In this document: one piece after another, positions 19,177 through 27,209 of the stretch
Layout: every line of letters begins with the position of its first letter
Numbering within the stretch: the stretch's first letter is position 1
NCBI GenBank assembly: GCA_051650965.1
Contig: JBOFRL010000097.1
Coordinates: 1 to 64,000, forward strand
Origin: Enterovibrio sp051650965
GTDB lineage: Bacteria; Pseudomonadota; Gammaproteobacteria; Enterobacterales; Vibrionaceae
DNA: 64,000 nucleotides
Direction of reading: 5' to 3'
Made by a program: the position numbers and the translations under genes
Notes under the pieces: model-generated
What the model was told of the DNA's origin: nothing
The model's database searches: none
What the model saw: the letters and a program-made list of their open reading frames with translations, nothing else

Positions 19177-19779
19177 ACAAACCTCATTCGGCTGTGCCGT
19201 GGTAAAAAATGGCTGCTAGTATAAGCAAGTTGTTAAAAGCGGTCACGTTTAGTCGAAGTTTCTTTAAGCGCAAGCTTTCTCGACAAATGGCCGTAATGCC
19301 ATTTTATGACAACTTTATTGCGTCAATTATTTGTCTTTTTTATTATTTTTTGCAGTGTCTATGTCTGTTAATTGCCATGATAGTCGCACTGCATTTAAGC
19401 TAATTTACCATTTTTCCGCGATTCCAGCTCAACTTTTACTTGATATAAGCCTTTTTGCATAAAAGCAAAAGAACAGGCCAACGCAACGCCCATTGAACAA
19501 GGCAGACAACTACGCACATCAAACATTTTTTATAAAAATAAGCTGAAATTTCGCTTTGTTGTGGTTTTTCATTGCAAGCTATCTATAATAGCCGCCTTAG
19601 TAAACGTGGAATTTTCACTCTGTATTTGTGCTTAAAAAGATCTATTTTAGATAATTTATCGGGTAAATCATTATAAAAGTCGATAACAGAGCGAAATCAA
19701 TGCCAGTTAGTGAAACGGTGTGATGCACCAGAGCAGTACTTTTTAAAAGTTAGGCGTGCTTTTAATGACAGGAATAAAA
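19177..19779. other. Divergent letA/proQ control region
   Basis: About 0.6 kb without a convincing gene. A 64-codon open frame at 19209-19403 has no ribosome site or recognisable features. The stretch is AT-rich and contains a TATAAT at 19584-19589 that could drive proQ with a leader of about 190 bases. A short inverted repeat, GGTG (19717-19720) with CACC (19726-19729), lies in that leader. Confidence 0.5.
19559..19589 (+). promoter_or_regulatory. Putative proQ promoter
   Basis: TTGTGG (19559-19564) and TATAAT (19584-19589) are separated by 19 bases. The -10 is perfect, the -35 is fair and the spacing is slightly long. The resulting transcript would have a leader of roughly 180-190 bases. 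Confidence 0.4.
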
Positions 19780-20487
19780 ATGGAACACCAAGAAGTTGAC
19801 AATCAAGAAGTGAAAAATGTGCAGGCTGCGGTAGTGGCAGAAGAAAACGGCGCAGAGAAGCTTAAAACTGGTAAGCAAATCATCGAGTTTTTAGCAGAAC
19901 GTTTCCCTCTTTGCTTTACGCTAGAAGGCGAAGCGAAACCGCTGAAAATCGGTATTTTTAAAGATCTTACTCAACGGCTAGCTGACTGCGATCAATTGAG
20001 CAAAACTCAATTGCGTGCTTCACTGCGCCTTTATACATCCTCTTGGCGTTACTTGCATGGGATGCGAGAAAATGCTCAGCGCATTGATTTGGATGGTAAT
20101 TTTTGCGGTGAGTTGGAACTTGAGCACGTTGAGCATGCCAAACTTGCTTTAGCGCAAAGCAAAGAGCGCTTTTCACAAAAGCGTAAGCAAAATAACAGCA
20201 AATTGTCTGCTGAAAATGAGCAACTCCCTAAAAAAACAAATAAAATTCGAACAAATGCAGGAAAATCTAAACCATTAGCGCAAAAAAATACTAAGCTGAC
20301 AGCAACGCCTAAATCACCCGCAGCGGTATTGAAGGCTGAGGAAATCATCGTAGGCAAAAATGTCAATATCAATATGGGCAGTGGCAATATGTCAGCTACG
20401 ATTGTTGAAATAAATAAGGATGATGTCCGTGTTCGTTTGACCAATGGATTGACCATGGTTGTAAAAATGGAGCACCTTCGTCCGTGA
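19780..20487 (+). CDS. proQ: RNA chaperone ProQ
   Basis: FinO/ProQ-type global RNA-binding protein that binds structured small RNAs and mRNA 3' ends. The N-terminal FinO domain covers about residues 25-140 (FPLCFTLEGEAKPLKIGIFKDL, LRASLRLYTSSWRYL). A basic, Lys/Asn/Gln-rich linker follows. The C-terminal Tudor/KOW-like domain begins VGKNVNINMGSG. I prefer the ATG at 19780, preceded by AGGA, giving 235 residues (E. coli 232). In-frame starts at 19756 (GTG) and 19765 (ATG) are possible. prc follows after 16 bases, the conserved proQ-prc operon. Confidence 0.95.
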   Translation: MEHQEVDNQEVKNVQAAVVAEENGAEKLKTGKQIIEFLAERFPLCFTLEGEAKPLKIGIFKDLTQRLADCDQLSKTQLRASLRLYTSSWRYLHGMRENAQRIDLDGNFCGELELEHVEHAKLALAQSKERFSQKRKQNNSKLSAENEQLPKKTNKIRTNAGKSKPLAQKNTKLTATPKSPAAVLKAEEIIVGKNVNINMGSGNMSATIVEINKDDVRVRLTNGLTMVVKMEHLRP

Positions 20488-20503
20488 GGAGAGTGCTTAA
20501 GGC

Positions 20504-22507
20504 ATGATTTATCGGATCCGCTTTTGTGTCGCTGCTTTGAGCCTTGCGCTGGCAGCTTCTTCGGTAGCGCTTGAGGCAAAATACGCCATCGCTGATTTAC
20601 CTAATCTGGCCTCGGAGCCTCAGCATAAAATTGCTAGCCAACGCATTGCCCGTCGTTTTGAGACTTCCCACTATAAGGTGTTTGAACTTAACGACGCTTT
20701 TTCTAGCAAAATATTCGATAGATATATCAATATCTTAGATTATAATAAACTCTTTTTTACCAAAAACGACATCGCGGCCTTAAGCAAATATCGCAGCGTA
20801 CTTGATGATCAGCTGCGTGCGGGCGATACCGCTGCCGCGTACGCAATTTTTTCGCAGTCAATGCGCAAGCGTTTTTTGCGCTATCAGTACGCTTTATCTT
20901 TGCTGGATAATGAAATTTCATTCACGGAAGATGAGTACATTATTTTAGACCGCAGCAAGCTCGATTGGGCTGTCAACGAAATTCAGCTCGATGAGCTATG
21001 GCGTCAGCGTGTGAAAAGCGATGCGTTGAATTTAAAATTGTCGGGAAAAAAATGGTCTGACATTAAAACAACGCTCGCAAAACGCTACAACACTGCGCTT
21101 AAGCATTTAGTGCAAACCAACAGCGAAGATGCGTTTCAGGTTTATCTGAACGCCTTTGCCCGCGAAATCGACCCGCACACCAGCTATTTGTCCCCGCGTA
21201 CGGCTGAGCAATTTCAATCTGAAATGAATTTGTCGCTCGAAGGGATTGGCGCGGTGCTGCAAGCCGAAGACGACTACACCGTACTGCGCTCGCTTGTGGC
21301 TGGCGGTCCTGCGGCAAAAACCAAAAAGCTCGCGCCGGGCGATCGCATTGTCGGCGTGGCGCAAAAGGGCGGCAAAATGGTTGACGTGGTTGGCTGGCGT
21401 CTTGATGACGTGGTGCAGCTGATCAAAGGGCCTAAAGGCAGCGAAGTGCTGCTTGAGATCTTGCCTGAAGGTGCTAAAGCCAAAAGTTACGTGATCTCGC
21501 TGGTGCGCGATAAAATTCGCCTCGAAGATCTCGCGGTAAAATCTGAGATCATTGAATCGGATGGCAAAAAAATTGGTGTGCTGAGTGTGCCAAGTTTTTA
21601 TGTCGGCCTGACCGAAAACGCTAAGTCGGAGCTTGCGAAGTTGCAAAAAGAGAAGATCGCAGGACTTGTGGTTGATCTGCGTAACAATGGCGGCGGCTCG
21701 CTTGCCGAAGCTTCGTCGCTCACCGGACTCTTTATCGCGAGCGGGCCGGTTGTGCAAGTGCGCGACAGCTACGGGCGCGTAAAAGTGAACAGCGATAACG
21801 ACGGTTTGGTCTCTTACGCTGGGCCTTTGACGGTGCTGATCAATCGTTACTCGGCGTCAGCGTCGGAAATTTTTGCAGCCGCGCTGCAAGATTATGGCCG
21901 CGCACTGGTAGTGGGTGAGCAGTCGTTTGGTAAGGGAACCGTGCAGCAGCACCGCTCGCTAAACCACATTTACGATCTGTTTAGCCAGCCGCTCGGACAC
22001 GTGCAGTACACCATTCAAAAGTTTTATCGTATCAACGGCGGCAGCACGCAGCACAAAGGCGTTTTGCCTGATCTTACGTTGCCATCAACGGCAGACATGA
22101 GTGAAGTGGGTGAAAGCATTGAAGATAATGCGCTGCCTTGGGACAGTATTGCCAAGGTCAATTATCTTGCTTTAGGCAATTTTGCGCCGCTGCTACCGCG
22201 ACTTTCTGCCTTGCATAGCGCGCGGATCAAAAATGATATGGAATTTGGTTTTGTTACCGCTGATCTTGCGCAGTACAAAGCTAAAAAACGTGGCAACCGC
22301 TTATCATTGAATGAAAACAAGCGCTTAGAAGAGCAAGAGGCGGACGACAAAAAACGTCTGCAGCGGATCAATGATCGCCAGCGCGCGCTTGGCAAAAAGC
22401 CATTCGCCAAGCTTGAAGATCTGCCCAAAGATCACGAAGAGCCTGATCCGTATTTAACGGAGACGGCGGCCATTACTGCTGATCTGGTGAAAATGCTCAC
22501 TAATTAA
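20504..22507 (+). CDS. prc: Tail-specific periplasmic protease Prc (Tsp)
   Basis: S41 carboxyl-terminal processing peptidase that degrades periplasmic proteins with exposed hydrophobic C-termini, matures FtsI and controls peptidoglycan hydrolases. A signal peptide spans about residues 1-24. The PDZ domain is near residues 240-325 (SLEGIGAVLQ, APGDRIVGV). The catalytic Ser452 (within SASASEIF) and Lys477 (within GKGTVQ) are present at the same precursor positions as in E. coli. A C-terminal DUF3340-type region is rich in charged residues. The length is 667 (E. coli 682). It is co-transcribed with proQ and ends at a clear terminator. Confidence 0.97.
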   Translation: MIYRIRFCVAALSLALAASSVALEAKYAIADLPNLASEPQHKIASQRIARRFETSHYKVFELNDAFSSKIFDRYINILDYNKLFFTKNDIAALSKYRSVLDDQLRAGDTAAAYAIFSQSMRKRFLRYQYALSLLDNEISFTEDEYIILDRSKLDWAVNEIQLDELWRQRVKSDALNLKLSGKKWSDIKTTLAKRYNTALKHLVQTNSEDAFQVYLNAFAREIDPHTSYLSPRTAEQFQSEMNLSLEGIGAVLQAEDDYTVLRSLVAGGPAAKTKKLAPGDRIVGVAQKGGKMVDVVGWRLDDVVQLIKGPKGSEVLLEILPEGAKAKSYVISLVRDKIRLEDLAVKSEIIESDGKKIGVLSVPSFYVGLTENAKSELAKLQKEKIAGLVVDLRNNGGGSLAEASSLTGLFIASGPVVQVRDSYGRVKVNSDNDGLVSYAGPLTVLINRYSASASEIFAAALQDYGRALVVGEQSFGKGTVQQHRSLNHIYDLFSQPLGHVQYTIQKFYRINGGSTQHKGVLPDLTLPSTADMSEVGESIEDNALPWDSIAKVNYLALGNFAPLLPRLSALHSARIKNDMEFGFVTADLAQYKAKKRGNRLSLNENKRLEEQEADDKKRLQRINDRQRALGKKPFAKLEDLPKDHEEPDPYLTETAAITADLVKMLTN

Positions 22508-22536
22508 AGCGAGCAAAAATTAAATGGGCAAACAAA

Positions 22537-22566
22537 AAAAAGAGCGAGTTTAACTCGCTCTTTTTT
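22537..22566. terminator. Bidirectional intrinsic terminator
   Basis: AGAGCGAG (22541-22548) pairs with CTCGCTCT (22554-22561) around TTTAA, flanked by A8 and T6 runs. It lies between convergent prc and nrdJb. Confidence 0.9.
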
Positions 22567-22584
22567 GTTGTGTTTATCGCGAGA

Positions 22585-23262
22585 TCAGCCGCACTTAGAG
22601 TCGCCGCAGTTCAGGCAAGTTTGACAGCCGTCTTTGATCACCACCGATTTTTGATGGCATTTGTTGCAAAGCACAGCGTGAACGGGGAAGCCGCTCTCTT
22701 GGCTTGCTGGCGTGGCTTTTTTCTCATCCGCCGCTACCGCTTTTTTGCTAATAACTTGCTGCAGAATACCTTCTTTAGGCTCAAGCATGCCAATTTCAAG
22801 TAGATGTTGCTCGATCACGTTGCCAATTTCGGCGATCAGCGATGGCACATACTTGCCTTTGTTCCAGTAGCCGCCGCGCGGATCAAATACCGAGCGCAGC
22901 TCTTCAACCAAAAATGTGCAGTCGCCACCTTTACGAAATACTGCCGAGATAATGCGCGTTAAAGCGACAATCCATTGATAATGCTCAAGACTTTTGCTGT
23001 TAATGAAGATTTCAAACGGGCGACGCAGCTCATTTTCTGTGCCTTCATTTAGCACTACATCGTTGATTGTTATAAACAAAGAGTGCTCAGAGACATGCTC
23101 TGGCGTTTTGAGCTTGTAAGTGGTGCCAAGCAGTTTTTCTGGACGCGGCATCTCTTCGTGCATCGTCTCGATGGAGATCTCAGGTGCTGAAACCGTCTCG
23201 GCTTGCTGTGCCGCGCTTTTTATCTGATAACCGACAATTTTTGCTGGTATTTTTCTAGTCAT
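22585..23262 (-). CDS. nrdJb: Class II ribonucleotide reductase small chain NrdJb
   Basis: TSCPD-domain partner that supplies the C-terminal part of a split adenosylcobalamin-dependent ribonucleotide reductase. It has 225 residues; the Pseudomonas aeruginosa NrdJb is about the same length. The TSCPD core includes LFITINDVVLNEG, PFEIFINSKS and a WIVALTRIISAVFRKGGD helix. The C-terminal tail has a cysteine-rich zinc ribbon (CNKC...CQTCLNCG). In undivided enzymes the C-terminal cysteines re-reduce the active site, so this tail may do the same in trans. Start is the ATG at 23262; a TTG two codons upstream is also in frame. It follows nrdJa by 34 bases. Confidence 0.9.
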   Translation of the reverse strand: MTRKIPAKIVGYQIKSAAQQAETVSAPEISIETMHEEMPRPEKLLGTTYKLKTPEHVSEHSLFITINDVVLNEGTENELRRPFEIFINSKSLEHYQWIVALTRIISAVFRKGGDCTFLVEELRSVFDPRGGYWNKGKYVPSLIAEIGNVIEQHLLEIGMLEPKEGILQQVISKKAVAADEKKATPASQESGFPVHAVLCNKCHQKSVVIKDGCQTCLNCGDSKCG

Positions 23263-23296
23263 GATCAATTCTTTTTTTAATGAGTGGTAAATGGGC

Positions 23297-25450
23297 TCAA
23301 AACTTGCCGTAATAGCCTTCTTTTAAGGCATCAAATAGATTGGCTGCGGTATGGAATTCGCCGTCATATTCTAGCAATTCGTTGCCTTTTGCTTCAAAAA
23401 TGGTGCCATCTTCTAAAGTGAATTGGTAAACCGTGTTTTCTAAATCGCTCTCTTTCACCAAAACGCCTTGGAAAGCCTCAGGATTAAAACGAAACGTGGT
23501 GCATCCTTTTAGCCCTTGCTCATAAGCGTACATGTAGATGTTTTTGAACGCATCAAAATCAAATTCTGTAGGAATATTAATTGTTTTCGATATTGATGAG
23601 TCGATCCAGCGCTGCGCCGCCGCCTGCACGTTGACGTGTTGCTCAGGCGTGATGTCGTCAGAGGTGATGAAATAATCCGGCAGCTTTTTCTCAGGATCGT
23701 CGCTGTAAGGCATCGCCTGCGCGTTGATAAGCTCGCGATAAGCTAGCAGCTCAAAGCTAAAGACGTCCATGCTCTCTTTTGATTTTTTGCCCGCCTTAAT
23801 GACGTTGCGCGAATAGTGGTGGGCAAAACTTGGCTCAATACCGTTGCTGGCATTGTTGGCGAGCGACAAAGCGATGGTCCCCGTCGGCGCAATTGAGCTG
23901 TGGTGCGTAAAACGCGCGCCGTGCTTGAGCAGCGCTTTGATCAGATCGGGGCGAATTTCGCCTAATTGGCGCATGTAGTGGCTGTATTTGGTGTGCAGCA
24001 CTTTACCTTTGACAACGTCGCCTTCTTTAAGGCCATCTTTACGCATTTGTGGACGTTGGCGCAGCATTTTACGTGTGACCGTAAAGTCTTGCTCAAGCAC
24101 CGGCGCGCAGCCTTTTTCTTTCGCTAATTCAACAGCTTGCTCCCAGCCGGTGATCGCCATTTCTTGCGAAACCTGCTCGGTAAAGGCAACCGATGCGGCG
24201 CTGCCGTATTTGACGCCCAGCATCGTCAGCGTTGAGCCAAGCCCTAAAAAGCCCATGCCGTGGCGGCGCTTGTTTTTGATCTCTTGCTGCTGTTTTTCCA
24301 GTGGTAACTGGCTGATCTCTACAACGTTATCGAGCATGCGCGTGAAAATGGCGACCACTTTGCGATAAGCTTCCCAGTCAAATTGCGCTTGCGGCGTGAA
24401 CGGGTCGCGCACGAATTTGGTCAAATTCACCGAGCCGAGCAGGCAAGCGCCATAAGGCGGCAACGGCTGCTCGCCGCACGGGTTGGTGGTGCGGATAGAT
24501 TCGCAAAACCAGTTGTTATTCATGTTGTTAACTTTATCAATCAAGATAAAGCCAGGCTCGGCAAACTCGTAAGTCGAGCGCATGATGGTGTCCCAAATGG
24601 TGCGCGCTGGCAGGGTGCGGTAAATTTTGCACGCCACTTGCCCTTGCTCATTTTCCACCAGATCTTGATGCGTCGGCCAATCTGCCCACACGATGTCGCT
24701 TGCGTTATTGAGATCGAGGTTGTCTTGCGTCGCCTCTTTTTGCGTGATAGGGAAGATCAGCGGCCAATCGCTGTTGAGCTGCACCGCTTTGATAAATTCG
24801 TCGGTGATCAGCAGCGACAAGTTAAATTGGCGCAGGCGGCCGTTTTCGCGTTTGGCGCGAATAAAATCAAGGATATCGGGATGGCGGATGTCCATGGTGC
24901 CCATTTGCGCGCCGCGTCGTCCACCAGCAGATGAAACGGTAAAACACATTTTGTCGTAGATATCCATGAACGACAGCGGCCCAGAGGTGTAAGAGCCTGC
25001 GCCGCAGACAAACGCACCGCTTGGGCGCAAGGTCGAAAAGTCATAACCGATGCCGCAGCCCGCTTTAAGGGTCAGTCCCGCTTCGTGTACCTTGGCCAAA
25101 ATATCATCCATCGAATCTTCAATGGTACCGCTTACCGTGCAGTTGATGGTTGATGTTGAAGGCTTATGCTCAAACGCGCCCGCGTTCGAGGTGATGCGGC
25201 CAGCAGGGATCGCGCCGTGACGCAGCGCCCACAAAAATTCGCGGTACCATTTTTCATTCTCTTTAGGCTCTAAGTCGCTCAGCGCCTTAGCAACGCGCAT
25301 TAAAGTTTCATCAGGCGTTGTATCGATAGCTTCTCCTTGCTTGTTTTTTAAACGATATTTACTGTCCCAGATCTCTAAAGAGGTCTCTTGCAAAGGCAAA
25401 GAGAGTGTGTTGGTAGCGGCGCATTCAAAAGTGGGTTTAGCTGCGGTCAT
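23297..25450 (-). CDS. nrdJa: Class II ribonucleotide reductase catalytic chain NrdJa
   Basis: Adenosylcobalamin-dependent ribonucleoside-diphosphate reductase, catalytic chain, which makes deoxyribonucleotides without needing oxygen or an iron radical protein. The radical-site motif NPCGE places the thiyl cysteine at residue 325, next to the conserved Asn and Glu. Other signatures are PAGRITSNAGA, CTVSGTIEDSM, SAGGRRGAQMG and the C-terminal APTGTIALSL. The length is 717 (P. aeruginosa NrdJa about 730). It is transcribed with nrdJb. Its cofactor is produced by the BtuR encoded at 6.4-6.95 kb. No class I or III reductase genes are in the window. Confidence 0.95.
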   Translation of the reverse strand: MTAAKPTFECAATNTLSLPLQETSLEIWDSKYRLKNKQGEAIDTTPDETLMRVAKALSDLEPKENEKWYREFLWALRHGAIPAGRITSNAGAFEHKPSTSTINCTVSGTIEDSMDDILAKVHEAGLTLKAGCGIGYDFSTLRPSGAFVCGAGSYTSGPLSFMDIYDKMCFTVSSAGGRRGAQMGTMDIRHPDILDFIRAKRENGRLRQFNLSLLITDEFIKAVQLNSDWPLIFPITQKEATQDNLDLNNASDIVWADWPTHQDLVENEQGQVACKIYRTLPARTIWDTIMRSTYEFAEPGFILIDKVNNMNNNWFCESIRTTNPCGEQPLPPYGACLLGSVNLTKFVRDPFTPQAQFDWEAYRKVVAIFTRMLDNVVEISQLPLEKQQQEIKNKRRHGMGFLGLGSTLTMLGVKYGSAASVAFTEQVSQEMAITGWEQAVELAKEKGCAPVLEQDFTVTRKMLRQRPQMRKDGLKEGDVVKGKVLHTKYSHYMRQLGEIRPDLIKALLKHGARFTHHSSIAPTGTIALSLANNASNGIEPSFAHHYSRNVIKAGKKSKESMDVFSFELLAYRELINAQAMPYSDDPEKKLPDYFITSDDITPEQHVNVQAAAQRWIDSSISKTINIPTEFDFDAFKNIYMYAYEQGLKGCTTFRFNPEAFQGVLVKESDLENTVYQFTLEDGTIFEAKGNELLEYDGEFHTAANLFDALKEGYYGKF

Positions 25451-25503
25451 TAGTACTTTTTACCTTAAAATTGTTTTGAATAAACGACATAAAAGTGGTG
25501 CAA

Positions 25504-25520
25504 ATTGCTATTTTAGCAAT
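25504..25520. promoter_or_regulatory. Inverted repeat upstream of nrdJa
   Basis: ATTGCTA and TAGCAAT (25504-25510 and 25514-25520) form a perfect palindrome with a 3-base centre, about 55 bases upstream of the nrdJa ATG. It does not match the NrdR box consensus. It could be an operator for nrdJ. Confidence 0.3.
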
Positions 25521-25694
25521 ACTTTATGGCAAAAGTCATGAGATATTATGTTTTGTAAAATTGTAATTTGAGTAACAGACGGCGATTGCATACATTTTGT
25601 GGTTTTGTTTTTTATTGGCGAGGGTTGGCACAATATAAGGGGTTTGCTGTTTTTGCAATGGTGCGGCGCAAAATTTTTTTGTTGCAGAAAAGTG

Positions 25695-25811
25695 ATGAAA
25701 AAACGCTTGAAAAATCGTTTTTATGTTGTGATTTTGTTGCTCTTGTTTGTTTTTTGTTCCGTAGTGGGTTGCGCAGGCTTTTTTGCTTGTCGAGGATACT
25801 GGAAAAAATAA
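25695..25811 (+). CDS. Possible tiny lipoprotein-like peptide
   Basis: A 38-codon frame with a basic start (MKKRLKNR), a long hydrophobic run and VVGC at the position of a lipobox, then a short basic tail with another Cys. It resembles tiny membrane or entericidin-like peptides in overall plan only. The ribosome site is weak (AGAAAAG) and the surrounding DNA is AT-rich, where such frames occur by chance. No family recognised. Confidence 0.25.
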   Translation: MKKRLKNRFYVVILLLLFVFCSVVGCAGFFACRGYWKK

Positions 25812-26067
25812 AAATTTAAAGTTTTTTTGCAAAAAAAACGAACCGTAATCTTAAAAAATATTATGCAACAGCTTGTTTGCTAAGCGGTAAAAAAAGAGCG
25901 CAATGAACGCGCGCATTGTAGCGCGCTCGCGCCTTAAGCGTGACTTTTTTGCCATTTTTCTGCCGCAAAAATCCATTCGCTTTGTCAATGATTGCAACGA
26001 ATAAAAAATAATTAAAAACAATATATTATATGCAAAATAAAGCGATTTAGATGTTTAAGGTGCGGTG

Positions 26068-26073
26068 TATAAT
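26068..26073 (+). promoter_or_regulatory. Putative -10 box of mrr
   Basis: A perfect TATAAT lies 86 bases before the mrr ATG. The -35 region at the expected spacing is poor. Confidence 0.35.
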
Positions 26074-26158
26074 GCTCGCCGCGTCTTTTCCCTTTTTCAT
26101 TTAGCAAGCTGGGAGCGGCGCTGCCAACTATCTCATAAACGTAAAGCAAAGGTCGAGG

Positions 26159-27103
26159 ATGATAGAGACAATACCCACTTATGAAGCGATGATGCCTGTA
26201 GTGCTCAATGTGCTCGCCGATGGTCAGCCAAAATCAATCAGGCAAGTTTACAGTGAAGTTGCTATTTCTTTTGGTTTTAGCGAAGAGCAGCTTAACTTAA
26301 TGGTCTCTAGCGGCAAACAAAGTTATGTCGAAAATCGTATCGGCTGGGCTAAAACTTATTTGGTCAAGGCGGGGCTGATCCATCAGCCAAGGCGCGCCGT
26401 GTGTCAACTGACAAAAGCAGGCGCACTGGCACTGGCCAGCAAACAGGTGATAAATAACAGCTACTTAAGGCAATTTGCGACCTTTGATGATTTTACTAGC
26501 ACGCATCCAAGCAGCAAAGCTGTTTCTGTTGATCAAACAAGCTCCATGAACTCGCTCTTGCAAACGCATTGTGAAAATACCCAAACCCCAACTGAGATGA
26601 TCGCCAGCGCTTTTCACGAACTCAACGTCGCGCTTGCTGACGAATTGATAGAGTTAATTCATACCTTATCACCACGCTTTTTTGAGCAGCTGGTGGTCGA
26701 TTTGATGCTTGCGATGGGCTACGGCGGCCGGCAAAAGGACGCGGGGCAAGCCACGCAGTACAGCAGCGATGGCGGCATTGATGGCATCATTAAAGAGGAT
26801 AAACTCGGGCTTGAGTCTATCTACCTGCAAGCGAAGCGCTACCGCGATAAAACCATCGGCCGGCCGGAAATTCAAGCCTTTGCCGGCGCGCTCGACATGC
26901 ACCACGCACGCAAAGGGGTGTTCATTACCACCTCAACCTTTAGCAAAGACGCCCACCATTACGTAAGCCGCATTGAAAAACGTATCGTGCTGATTGACGG
27001 CAGCGAGCTTGCCGCGCTGATGATTGCGCACGACGTCGGCGTCAGCACCCGCACGCGCTATGCGGTTAAGGCGATAGATTCTGATTATTTTTTAGATGAG
27101 TAA
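26159..27103 (+). CDS. mrr: Mrr-type type IV restriction endonuclease
   Basis: Modification-dependent nuclease of the Mrr family, which in E. coli cuts DNA carrying certain foreign N6-adenine or 5-cytosine methylation. The N-terminal winged-helix recognition domain (Mrr_N) covers about residues 5-90. The C-terminal PD-(D/E)xK domain starts near 160. The catalytic motif is complete: Asp208 in DGGIDG, and Gln224-Ala-Lys226 in LQAKRY. The length is 314 residues (E. coli 304). It stands alone, with no hsd or mcr genes next to it, and is followed by a terminator. Confidence 0.93.
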   Translation: MIETIPTYEAMMPVVLNVLADGQPKSIRQVYSEVAISFGFSEEQLNLMVSSGKQSYVENRIGWAKTYLVKAGLIHQPRRAVCQLTKAGALALASKQVINNSYLRQFATFDDFTSTHPSSKAVSVDQTSSMNSLLQTHCENTQTPTEMIASAFHELNVALADELIELIHTLSPRFFEQLVVDLMLAMGYGGRQKDAGQATQYSSDGGIDGIIKEDKLGLESIYLQAKRYRDKTIGRPEIQAFAGALDMHHARKGVFITTSTFSKDAHHYVSRIEKRIVLIDGSELAALMIAHDVGVSTRTRYAVKAIDSDYFLDE

Positions 27104-27178
27104 GCGTCAAAAGTTACAGGTGCAAAAGCGCGCGGCAATTTTTTAGCCAGTACGCGGCGAAATCAGTTCGCTTGCAAA

Positions 27179-27205
27179 GAAAAACCGCCAGCACGGGCGG
27201 TTTTC
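27179..27205. terminator. Bidirectional intrinsic terminator
   Basis: AAAACCGCC (27181-27189) pairs with GGCGGTTTT (27196-27204) around AGCACG. It separates convergent mrr and the MATE gene. Confidence 0.8.
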
Positions 27206-27209
27206 TTGT

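Larger units (their letters stand above)
25451..26158. other. AT-rich gap between nrdJa and mrr
   Basis: About 0.7 kb, strongly AT-rich. It holds the nrdJa control region, a 7-bp inverted repeat, a possible 38-codon lipoprotein-like frame and a good -10 box before mrr. An imperfect GC-rich fold near 25896-25930 is not a convincing terminator. Confidence 0.5.

Noticed and set aside
19209..19403. 64-codon frame in the letA-proQ gap
   Set aside because: No ribosome site, low complexity, and located where promoters are expected.
21107..21757. Antisense open frame of 216 codons inside prc
   Set aside because: The composition looks random and the sense frame encodes the PDZ and protease core of Prc.
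24383..24934. Plus-strand open frame of 183 codons inside nrdJa
   Set aside because: Antisense shadow of a conserved enzyme, Arg/Ala-rich with no motif.
25536..25832. 98-codon minus-strand frame upstream of nrdJa
   Set aside because: Lys/Phe/Asn/Gln-rich as expected from AT-rich DNA, no motif and no ribosome site.
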